The notes beneath the pieces were generated by a model, which saw only the letters and a program-made list of their open reading frames with translations, ran no database searches and had not been told where the DNA came from. A stretch of 64,000 nt of DNA, from NCBI GenBank assembly GCA_950097015.1, contig CATNEN010000029.1, positions 4,855,501-4,919,500 on the forward strand, in the 5' to 3' direction. The DNA is from Macrostomum hystrix. Taxonomy: Eukaryota; Platyhelminthes; Macrostomidae. Made by a program: the position numbers and the translations under genes. Positions 42,801 to 51,575 of the stretch are shown one piece after another (positions within the stretch are counted from its first letter, which is position 1; each line of letters begins with the position of its first letter).

Positions 42801-43813
42801 AGGCCCTGCCGAATCGGTTGTGCCACACCCGTGTCGATGCGGTGACGCAAGATGGCAGTCTGTCCGGTGCTGCCAGGTGACGCGAAGACGTCGGTGAACT
42901 CCAATAGCAGCTCCTTGACAGACTGTTGCTCTTCAGCCGAGATGCTGGGTTCGATTTGGATGCTACTAAGCCATTCAGCTGGTGGGCGCGCCACTACTGA
43001 AGCTGATGCTACGAATGTCATGTCTCTAGCAACCTTGCTGGCTGCAGTGGTCGCCACTGTCGCTGTTGAACCGACGACAGCCGCCGCTGTCGCCGATGAG
43101 CCAGCGGGGGCTAAGTGGATAAGCGGCTGACTTCCTAATGGCGAGAAGTTACCGATGGCGTCACCGTCCGTGATGCTGATCATCTGGTCACTGATGTTGA
43201 TTGCTGCCAACCCCATGCCACTGTCAGCAAGCTTTGCAATGCAGCGAGCCAGCAGAAGGCCTTGCCGCTTTGTCCCTGTGATGATGCCTGGGGCTGCTGA
43301 CTGAGTCCAAGAGGTAGGCTGCGCTGGTTTGATGGGAATGATCCAGTGCTGTCCAGGCTGCAGTTGCACAGAGGCCGCTGACACCAGCCTGCAAGTCTGT
43401 GGTGCTTCCTTGCTTTGCCGAATAGGGACTGAAACATTCACGCGATTGAATGTGATGCAGCCAGCTTGTAGGTGAATGGAGATGTCATGCTCACTTAGTA
43501 GGTCGCAGCCTAGGATGACTGATGCTGGATACAGCTTCTCTAGCACAACAAAACGATGCTGAATTCTCACAGTTCCAATCTGCAGTATCGCAGTTGTCTC
43601 ACCCAGCACAGGTTGTAAGTTTCCGTCCACGCCTTTGATGGTGATGTTGCTGGGCTGCAGCCGCCGCCTGGCCTTCTGACAGATGTTGGCACTGATGCAG
43701 GACACCTCTGCTCCGGTATCGATCAGGCAGTGGCGTCGTCGTCTGAAGATGCGCGCGGTCACGAAGCGTGCATTACTAGGCTGGCAGCTGCTGGGGCGTG
43801 GAACGGAGGCCAA
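39887..43813 (-). CDS. pol: Ty3/gypsy pol polyprotein
   Basis: About 1300 residues without a stop. Order from the N-terminus: an aspartic protease with LIDTGAEVSC; an RT with FSALDLESGYWQVEV and the active-site FIDDVIIMG; an RNase H with DTDASDCAVGAVLSQ; an H2C2 integrase zinc region (HGIGHLGEDKT to SCEACQRAK); an integrase core with VGFDVV, LHSDRGRS and VERFHRTL supplying the D, D and E; and a GPY/F module (WTGPFKVL). The frame at 43813 begins with TTG rather than ATG and lies in the -1 frame relative to gag. It stays open into the end of gag, so pol is probably made by -1 ribosomal frameshifting, which is typical of many members of this group. Confidence 0.92.
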   Translation of the reverse strand: MASVPRPSSCQPSNARFVTARIFRRRRHCLIDTGAEVSCISANICQKARRRLQPSNITIKGVDGNLQPVLGETTAILQIGTVRIQHRFVVLEKLYPASVILGCDLLSEHDISIHLQAGCITFNRVNVSVPIRQSKEAPQTCRLVSAASVQLQPGQHWIIPIKPAQPTSWTQSAAPGIITGTKRQGLLLARCIAKLADSGMGLAAINISDQMISITDGDAIGNFSPLGSQPLIHLAPAGSSATAAAVVGSTATVATTAASKVARDMTFVASASVVARPPAEWLSSIQIEPSISAEEQQSVKELLLEFTDVFASPGSTGQTAILRHRIDTGVAQPIRQGLRRAARPVIDKQAELVDDMLAKGVIRPSSSPWASPIVLVKKKDGTARFCLDYRLLNEVTKPDAFPIPRIDDTLDALEGNAYFSALDLESGYWQVEVDERDKEKTAFICHQGLFEFNVMPFGLRNAPATFQRLMQLVLQGLTWQACLVFIDDVIIMGRTIAEHNDRLRAVLERLREANLRLKPSKCRFANTSMIALGHRVSKAGIAVDESKTAAVRDWPTPRNSKEVKSFLGLTSYYRRFVRDYSKIAEPLRRLTLPTERFQWTPAAEAAFNELKVALTSAPILAFPDTSPTSSEYILDTDASDCAVGAVLSQVQAGVERVIAYSSRALSKAERNYCVTRRELLSVVEHVRKFRTYLLPRRFTVRVDHQSLTHLLTFKEPEGQLARWLQVLDEFDFKVVFRPGRQHNNADSLSRRQQRCTNQCRVCRPDPAITSKVTSAVACQTDDKVEPAVVVRVNVASAGQSGPTGARPAAVTEVTNVSALQSRRKQELRPLPNESEEESSEDEAPEDSKAPADCGAAQPLRTQQLHDPIIGPVFRLLSDGKSKFSEQQRDRVPPESLLLAQKGHELCFVNGIMHRLINSKPVPVVPCSLQRGIIDEIHGIGHLGEDKTLASLKMRYYWPKMADSVRLAVRSCEACQRAKTPVIKRAPLQSIAAGFPMQRVGFDVVKVGVSKNGNDRLLTIVDYFSKWVELVPIPDEKATTIAAALFNNWIARWGAPHILHSDRGRSIDGRIIRSLCKLLDISKTRTSGYHPQCDGLVERFHRTLHHMLRCHLQAVDPLDWEDVLPHCLLAYRSSINATTGFSPHFLMTGREVVLPLDVVYRVPEPPAIVGQYAAETVYRLQDAFDTVRRATGTAQRRQRRYYDLKAQKRKFRAGDTVWLFVPPAVLSRTNGLPPKHQAPWTGPFKVLCRTSPVNYLVRPVDYKDGEVKGRVVHVNKLKRAHQPRPTDGQQDEAVSDVSTDALDADWVLV

Positions 43814-43818
43814 ATGTC

Positions 43819-45012
43819 TTAGTGCTGAGAGGGCCAGTGCTGGCCTCGTGGACCAGCCCCCTCGGCGTTTGGGCAGTTGCGTCGGATGTGGCCTGGTCGA
43901 CTACAGCCGAAACAGACTGGGCCTGCAGCTACTGGCTGATGCTGCTCACGCCTCTCAGATGAGATCGGCCGCTGGTTAATAGGTTGCTTAGGCTGCACCG
44001 AAGCTTTAGGTGGCACTGGCAAGCTTTTTGGCAGAAACTCACTGCTAAATACTCGTCCTGATCCAGTGCTGCTACTGGCAGTAGCCATGTATGCCTGCGT
44101 CTCGCGAAACTGTTGGGCAATTCGCAGTGCTTGCTCCGCAGTCCCTGGCGGTACTGGCTGGTTCAGCAGTCTCTCCGTGACATAGTTGTCGTTGAGCCCG
44201 TGCATGAACTGCTCGAGGACCATCTGCTGTACGTAGGCTTGAGCTCTCACGTCCGGGTAGGCCCTTGCCGCCAATCGCTGTAGCTCCGTCAGGTATGTCT
44301 CGAATCGCTCTTCGGGGCGACGCTGCCGGGCACGGAATTCGCGACGAATAAGTGCAGCACTTTTCGAGCCACCGTGACGCGATCGGAGGTGCTCGACCAG
44401 GTTCTCGTAAGAAAGTTCCGGAAGCTGGTCCGGTGTTGTGCTCGGTGGGAGGCCAAAATGGGCGCACTGCATCGCCAGCCATGTGGTGTACGTTATGAAA
44501 GCAGGTCCCAGATAGGACGTCAGAGTACTGACCTTGTCTGAATCTAAAAGGCCGGGAAAACGGCCCATGTAGGCGCCAATTCGCAATAGGAAGTCATCAA
44601 AATCCTCTCGACCGTTGTACGCAGCAGGTTTTGGCACCGGCGGCAGGACACAACGCTGTGGCTGAACTTGATATTCTGACAACTGTTGGCAATGTTGCTG
44701 ATGAGGCGACTGGAAAAACGGGTGATTCAATGCTGGAGGATGCTGGTCAAACTGCGGCAGGAATGGGTTTGTCGATATTAATGAAACCGGAGCATGCCGC
44801 ATCTCTGTCTCTCGTACATTCTCGGATGACAGAAACGGGTTTGTCGCCTGGCCGGTAGAGTGATAGTGTGACCGCGCACTCATGGATTCAGATGGTTCAT
44901 AGAATGACGCTGCGGCTGCCGTGGCGTCAATAGCGTGCCCATTTTGACGTCTCACAAGTCGACCTCGGAGTTCCAAAAAATCGTCGTCATCCAGGTTCTG
45001 GTCGTTCCACAT
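43819..45012 (-). CDS. gag: Ty3/gypsy gag polyprotein
   Basis: 397 residues from ATG to TAA. The middle has the retrotransposon gag capsid pattern (REFRARQRRPEERFETYLTE region) and the C-terminus one CCHC zinc knuckle, CFGCSRPGHIRRNC. It starts 28 bp inside the 5' LTR boundary, and its stop is followed at once by the pol frame in -1. Gag forms the particle that packages the element RNA. Confidence 0.9.
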   Translation of the reverse strand: MWNDQNLDDDDFLELRGRLVRRQNGHAIDATAAAASFYEPSESMSARSHYHSTGQATNPFLSSENVRETEMRHAPVSLISTNPFLPQFDQHPPALNHPFFQSPHQQHCQQLSEYQVQPQRCVLPPVPKPAAYNGREDFDDFLLRIGAYMGRFPGLLDSDKVSTLTSYLGPAFITYTTWLAMQCAHFGLPPSTTPDQLPELSYENLVEHLRSRHGGSKSAALIRREFRARQRRPEERFETYLTELQRLAARAYPDVRAQAYVQQMVLEQFMHGLNDNYVTERLLNQPVPPGTAEQALRIAQQFRETQAYMATASSSTGSGRVFSSEFLPKSLPVPPKASVQPKQPINQRPISSERREQHQPVAAGPVCFGCSRPGHIRRNCPNAEGAGPRGQHWPSQH

Positions 45013-45039
45013 AATAGTAGAGCTGGCGTGGTCGCCAAA

Positions 45040-45348
45040 TGTAGTATAACTGGGTTTGAAGGCCGCGAATTTAAACAGTTTTACTACAGCAATTTAACGT
45101 CTTCAGTTTACTCGCCGCGCAGCGCCTTACACTTACAATCGATTGCAGCGCGCTTTTCAAACTGGTGCGATTATATTTTAATTAGACAACGATTAAAATA
45201 ATTTATAATTAATATTTGCATTATTTTCAAGGGTCATAAAAGTAGAAATTAATAACATAATAATGTTATTTGCAATCGCTATAGTTACTGTATAGCAACA
45301 ATTAAATATTTAGCGCAATTTTAAAAGAACATTTCCAGCCGTACTACA
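45040..45348 (-). repeat. Ty3/gypsy 5' LTR
   Basis: 309 bp, identical by eye to the copy at 38524. Right flank TAAA. Confidence 0.93.
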
Positions 45349-48150
45349 TAAAATTTAAAATCGATATGTGTAATGAAATTATTGGTCGGTGGTCGCCATT
45401 TAAAATAAATTGTAAGACGTTATGAAAGGCTGTAAGCTTAATGTAATTTAATTAGTAATATAATTAGTGATAGGGCCTACTTCTCTGTTATATCAATTAC
45501 GCCGCTTTGCTGACGCACGCGCTTACAACCTAGAGCAAGATTAGTTAAAGGTGGTTATATTAATTATAATCTAATGTTCGAATCTTCTAATTATCTAAAC
45601 TTAGTGGCTAGTTCCGATGCGCGCGCGCGTGACAGAAAACCGGTTGCAACTGGTGTCACTTTAATATTTAACTTGTCAAGCGTAGTTTAAACAAATACTA
45701 AATACATAATTAATACAAACATCCGTACGAAAATACCGGTTATATGAGAAGATGATTAGCATAAATTTAGTTGTAATAACAGTACACAAGAAATATTTTG
45801 ATTTTAATAACAATTTAAAATAGACTAATTATTTCATTACATATGTTTTATCTTATTCCAAGTTGAAGCGGCAAGCCTGGCGCGAACTGGGTGGCGCCGC
45901 AGAATCTTTCCAAGTTGAAGCGGCAAGCCTGGCGCGAACTGGGTGGCGCCGCAGAATCTGACAGAAGCCGGACAGCTTGCTAGAGACCTGGCGCTGCGGC
46001 TGCTGCCGCTGGCAAGCCATCCATAATTGATAGTTTACTATTACAACTGCTACTACCACTGTTTCATACGTTTGTCTGTATAAAATTATGAGATATAATT
46101 TTAAGATATATCTCATAATCTTATAATCTTATAATCTTATAATCTTATAATCTTAAGATCTCTTGCCATTAGACTAATATAGCTTCTCTTAAGCGGTTGA
46201 GGCTAAGAAATTGTTCTCTGATATTAAATGCAAATATATAAATAAATGCAAGTATATATTGCTAACAATTAGCTATATATACTATACTATAATTATATAG
46301 TATATACTATAATTATATAGCTATAGCTATAGCTATAGGACAGCTATCTCGTCAGTGTGCCGTGCGGATAAGCAGGAAATTATTCCCATGGTACCGTAGG
46401 AATAAGACAAAAATTATTTCTACGGTACCGTGGGGATAAGCACTGCCGCAAAGAAACACTATTTTGTGTATGCTTGATCTGAAATCGTATTATGTTAGAA
46501 TAACATTCTTTCATTATACAATCCCTTGAAAAGGACAGTTGAAGAGTAGGCCTAGAAAACAGACAAAACATTATCCAATCAATGTCACTGCAGAAACAGT
46601 TTTCTGGTTGTGTTTATTTGAAGTGTCTAGTTCAACCGAAACTGAGCAACCCAATAGAACCCTATATTCATTTTCGTGGTAAAATATTTTAAATGGAATC
46701 AATTTGTCAACTTATTCTTATAAAGAGCCTTTGAGGGGCCTCTGCCAGCAGTGCCTGCTACAACCTTGCAATGCAAGGATGGTCCTTAGAGTCAAGCGAC
46801 ATCATTCAGTGACATGCATTCCTGGTCCTGGCCACTTGCCTTTGGCTTGGTGAGGATTGGCCTACTGATTTCCTTGGGCCTGAGGACTGGGCCACTAAAT
46901 TGCCACATGCTGCCTGTTGTTTGGTTGTTTGCCAAGCCATTGCACTATCCCTGAATGAGCCTGACATATGGCAATAAGGGATAGATCTTGTGGTGCCTTT
47001 GTCACCACATTTGAAGTATTTGAAGCATTTGAAGTAGCATTTCAGTTTTTTTGCTTTCTTCCTACTTAAAATCTCCTAATATGCAGAGAGGTAGAAAGTT
47101 TTGCCTAAGGAATACAAATGTGTACCAGCTCTTTAAAAAAGTATAATTGTATGCATGGCACTTGCCAAAAAAAACAAAATTAGAAGCATTTTTTGTTGCA
47201 TTTTTTACAAATCCAACTAAACAATAATATATCCATGATAGATGGATAGGTTCATAGATATATGATATAAAAGGCAAGCCACACACAGTGCTTGGTGTTT
47301 TGAATTGCAGATTTTTGTTTTTTTGAGCGATGGTCCAGTTATTTTGCCAAAACTAGGCATTCTTCAGGTGTAGTGTATTTGATGAGTTAAAAAAATGAAC
47401 AGTTGAAGCAATCACTTATATATAAAGGAGGTTAATAACTGTATTAATGAATAGTCAGAATTGTTCATAAAATATTAGTTCACAGGCAAGTTAAAATTAA
47501 AATAGTAAATACTTTATTCAGTAAAAGTCATGTAAATAGTTGAGGTGAATTATCAGTCATTTATCAGTGGCTCAGGTAGCTTGGATGGAATAAAATGTCC
47601 TTTAGAGGGCCAGAGCATGGTACACAGCCATTGTGCTCAAGTCACTGGCATGATCAGTCATTTGCGTAATGAATGATGCAAAATCCAACCAATTGGATTT
47701 ATGTACAATGCGTCCAGAGTGGTCCCTACAAGGAATGATGATGGGGAGCATACATGCGCAACCTCCCAAATCTTAGCCGGCCGTGCGACTTAGTTTTTGC
47801 TCTCATTTGCGACTTAGTTCATTTCATTGCTCTATTTACGACTTAGTTTGCTCTCATTTGCTCTCTTTTTCTCTCCCCTTTTTCCTTTTCTTCATGCCTT
47901 CCTTTTTTGTCCCTTGGTCCCCCCTTTGATTTTTTTGCGCTTGGTCAATTGGTTTTTGCGACTTACCTTGCTTGGCCGGGTGTTGCGCATGTATGATGGG
48001 GAGGCTTGCACTATGGTTAGTGTCAATGGTGTTGAGGCCTGCAGGGGTCTGAGTGCAGGATCTTCGTTGCAAAGTGCAAGCTAAGGCTAGCACTTAGCAG
48101 ACTTCAGACACAGACTAAGTTCCATGTCTCTTCTCCTTCATGAAGTTGTC
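45349..48150. other. Intergenic region with small repeats
   Basis: AT-rich DNA with no gene seen. A 52-bp tandem duplication around AAGTTGAAGCGGCAAGCCTG lies at 45856-45959, an ATAATCTT microsatellite at 46110-46155, and TATAGCTATA-rich sequence at 46270-46340. Confidence 0.5.
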
Positions 48151-48156
48151 CATGAG

Positions 48157-49470
48157 CTATAAATTCAACAGACTATGGCCTGTAGAGTGAAAATGTCTTG
48201 AGCCTGGGGTGTCTTTTGCCAGTCTAATGTCGCTCAGGTGTGTTTGTAGTCGGACTTCAAGAGCATCTCCTGTCTCCGATGTCGACACAGTCATTACAAC
48301 TCCTGCATAGGATAGAGTGAACAAAGTTTCTGGAGTCGCAACGCACCTTCTGGCAGATTCTGTAAAGCATCTTGGTGGAATTTGATCATGGACAGATCTG
48401 TAAAAAATGGCCATGTTGACTGTCCACACAACAAGTTTCATTATTGTAGTTGCGGAAGCCTAAATAACACTGGCGGTCGGTAAATAAGCCAAGTTGGTTG
48501 AGAGCGGAGTACTTGGCATTCCGAATAGAGCGGACTGAGTGACCTTGTTTCTTTTAAATGTACATTAGACTTAATCTAGTGCGGTTAGTTAGTCAGAAGT
48601 TCCTGGCCGGGCGGGTCCGGGGGTCGGGTCCGCAGTGCCCGCAGGATGTCCTTGGTCGGAGCGGTGGCGATACTGAGCCAGCAGAGGCGAGTGGCCTGTG
48701 TGAAGTTCACTACAGTTATAGGAGGGAGCAAAAGTCTTACTCATGCTGGGGCCCTTGATTTGCCAAGAAACGACAGCCATTAAAAAATAAGTCATTTTAA
48801 TTAATTGCGATTGCTATTTATAGAAGTCTGAGTACTTGACGGTCCGGTCTGGATTGCAAAGGGAACTTATTAAACGCCTCCTTGACAGCGTTGATCCCTT
48901 TGTCAGTTAGAATGTTGGTACTCGTACTATACCAGATTCATTATCTTTACGTAACCAGGGAGACGGCAAATGTTAAACAACAAATCATTGATAATAGTTT
49001 GGATACAGTCGGTGTCACAGATGTAAGAATATAGCTTTCTTGAATTGGGTTGTAAAAAATAATCAATGATTTTCGCACTCATGTAGCTCTCTGAGCTGCA
49101 GTCTGAGACAATGGGCCTGTGGGTGGAATACCGGGAACAGACTAGGGGGCTGGGTCCTTCAGTGGCCAGGTAGAAAATCCTGTCCCTAGGTTTCAAGGGA
49201 GGAATCAACCGAGTAAACTGTTGGTTGGTGATTTACTTATCACTTCTGGGTTCCTGAAAGATTTCCCTAATCTCAGCGCTAGTTCTAGTTCTTAAGGCAG
49301 AATAGACAGGTCAGTAAAAATTTTTTTTTGAGAGTTTCCTGTTGGCTTATATGATTTAGGTATCCCTATCAAGAATGATCATGTTGCTGCCTTTGTCCGC
49401 TGGTTTGATGACAATGCAGCGATTGTTTTTGAGAGTCAGGAGCGCTTGTTTTTCGTCTGGTTGCAGGTTG
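48157..49470 (-). pseudogene. Penelope-like element remnant (RT and GIY-YIG parts)
   Basis: Pieces lie in the order expected on the minus strand. Near 49460-49370 there is CIVIKPADKGSNMIILDRD. At 49208-48927 there is HRPIVSDCSSES and YICDTD. Near 48920-48820 there is TNILTDKGINAVKEAF and RQVLRLL. At 48795-48600 there is WQIKGPSMSKTFAPSY, a decayed form of the GTAMG motif. At 48441-48157 there is the GIY-YIG-like end RLQTHLSDIRLAKDTPGSRH followed by FHSTGHS. Stops and frame changes separate the pieces, and the catalytic aspartates of the RT are not found. The layout matches Penelope-like elements with an endonuclease. Confidence 0.65.
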
Positions 49471-50009
49471 TGTCTATTGAAAGCTGTACTAGGAACAGTT
49501 TCAAGAAATTCAAATAAAGTCAGGTGTAAATGGCACCTTTCAAAGCTTAAAGTTTGGAACGTGCATGCGGGTTGGGAGTATTGGACCGAGGAGTATTATA
49601 CTGCAAGCGCAGCGTTGCATTTGCGAGTTTAAAGCAATCCTCTTTTGTGATTTGCAATCGAGTCTTAAAAGTCGCTCGATCCCACTCGAGTTGGGGCAGG
49701 AACAAAGTTTTGTCTTTTTTCCTATATATAAATAATTATATAAATAGATTCATAGATGGAAACATGAATAGATATAGCATTTAGCCATGCTGGGTTGAGC
49801 CATATGTATAGCCAGTGGGACAGGCGAAGCTTTTGCATGGCTCTTCTTAAATATTTTAAACGGCTGTTCAGTCCACAGACTGGGGAGGCCACCATTTTAA
49901 AGCTAAGAGGAAAAAGACAAACATATTTTTGTTGCTCATTAAAAAATTATATAATTGCTCGTCCACCCACAGCTAAAAACGAGTTACTCTACTCCGCTCC
50001 ACCATCAGC

Positions 50010-50381
50010 ATGGCCCTATCTAAACGCCTCAACGTCCGACTGCCTCCAGAGGTGAATCGCATCCTGCTAGTGAAGAATCTGCCATTTAGCATCAGCGCCG
50101 AAGAGATGTACGACATTTTTGGCAAATACGGCGCCATTCGTCAGATTCGCGTCGGCAACACGCCGGAGACTCGGGGCACCGCTTTTGTAGTCTACGAAGA
50201 CATATTCGATGCAAAGAATGCCTGCGATCATCTGTCCGGCTTCAACGTATGCAATCGCTACCTGGTAGTGCTCTATTATCAGCCTACTAAGGTGCAGAAG
50301 AAGGTTAGCCTGGACACCAAGCGTGAAGAGATTGACCGGCTGAAAGCCAAATACGGTCTGGGTACGCCAAAGGCGCAGTAA
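50010..50381 (+). CDS. SF3B6: Splicing factor 3b subunit 6 (SF3b p14)
   Basis: A complete intronless frame of 123 residues, close to the usual 125. It is a single RRM domain, with RNP2 in [10 protein letters not shown] (about residues 18-27) and RNP1 in [10 protein letters not shown] (about 54-63). The strongly conserved stretch [20 protein letters not shown] lies between them. This U2 snRNP subunit contacts the branch-point adenosine and SF3B1 in the nucleus. The start is the first ATG after a possible splice acceptor (CCACCCACAG at 49963-49972), so a 5' exon or a trans-spliced leader may precede it. AATAAA lies at 50537-50542. Identity is very secure. Confidence 0.97.
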   Translation: MALSKRLNVRLPPEVNRILLVKNLPFSISAEEMYDIFGKYGAIRQIRVGNTPETRGTAFVVYEDIFDAKNACDHLSGFNVCNRYLVVLYYQPTKVQKKVSLDTKREEIDRLKAKYGLGTPKAQ

Positions 50382-50869
50382 ACGCAAAACTATTTTAAGC
50401 AAAACTATTGAATATTTCTTGTTTCTCAATTTAATAACTAATTATCTCACTAATGCTACTGTAAAGTAATACCTATGCTTCAATCTTTGTGTTGTGTTTT
50501 TTGCTTTGTAAAATTTTAACTTTAGGAGAACACAAAAATAAATACATTGTACGTAGCTAATAGCACGGGAAATTACAGTTCAGTTTGCAACAAATAAATT
50601 ATTTTATTTTTTTACGAGTTCTGCTTTTTTAATGGTATCAAAGTTGATTTTGAGTCATATTTTGTATGTTGGGTATTTGGTTAATTTCTTTGTTGGTCTG
50701 TCGTTACCCTGTGACTTCCGGTTATTAAAATTTGTCAGTATTTCAACATTAATAGAATTAGGTGTTAATCGTTTTTCGTTAATGTGATTCAAAACATTCT
50801 ATCTTCTTTAAATGATATTAAGGGCGTTCTTTTTACCTGTAACGAGTTTTCGGACATTCCGTTTTCCTA

Positions 50870-51425
50870 GAATAAGATAAGAGACATTCCGTTTTCCTAG
50901 AATGAGATGAGAGACATTCCGTTTTCCTAGAATGTGATAAGAGACATTCCGTTTTCCTAGAATAAGATAAGAGACATTCCGTTTTCCTAGAATGAGATGA
51001 GAGACATTCCGTTTTCCTAGAAGGGGGTATGGGACATTTCGTTTTCCTAGAATAAGATAAGAGACATTCCGTTTTCCTAGAATGAGATGAGAGACATTCC
51101 GTTTTCCTAGAAAGGGGTATGGGACATTTCGTTTTCCTAGAATAAGATAAGAGACATTCCGTTTTCCTAGAATGAGATGAGAGACATTCCGTTTTCCTAG
51201 AAAGGGGTATGGGACATTTCGTTTTCCTAGAATAAGATAAGAGACATTCCGTTTTCCTAGAATGAGATGAGAGACATTCCGTTTTCCTAGAATAAGATAA
51301 GAGACATTCCGTTTTCCTAGAATGTGATAAGAGACATTCCGTTTTCCTAGAATGAGTTGGGGGACATTCCGTTTTCCTAGAGTGAGTTAGGAGACGTTCC
51401 GTTTTCTTGGAATGAGATTAGAGAA
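50870..51425. repeat. 30-bp minisatellite between SF3B6 and RAD54
   Basis: About 18 copies of GAGACATTCCGTTTTCCTAG plus AATAAGATAA. Unit subtypes (AATGAGATGA, AATGTGATAA, AAAGGGGTATG) recur in a regular order, giving a higher-order period of about 120 bp. Confidence 0.95.
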
Positions 51426-51575
51426 ATTCGTTTTTTAGTTTAAATTAAAGAATTCAATTTTCCTTAATTGAGAATAAGGCACATTCAGATTTTCTAGAAA
51501 GACGTTTGAATTGTATTCGATTTTCCTGCTCTTAGAATTAGGCAAACTCGCAGTCGACCTAGCAAATCATTTCAG

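Larger units (their letters stand above)
38524..45348 (-). mobile_element. Ty3/gypsy LTR retrotransposon, apparently intact
   Basis: A 6825-bp element with two 309-bp LTRs that look identical by eye, flanked by TAAA at 38520-38523 and 45349-45352. The minus strand encodes gag and pol in the order protease, RT, RNase H, integrase. The primer-binding site next to the 5' LTR (right-hand copy) begins TGGCGACCACGCC two bases inside. Both frames are open and the catalytic motifs are present, so the insertion is probably recent and could be autonomous. It is a genomic retrotransposon with no envelope-like frame. Confidence 0.93.
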
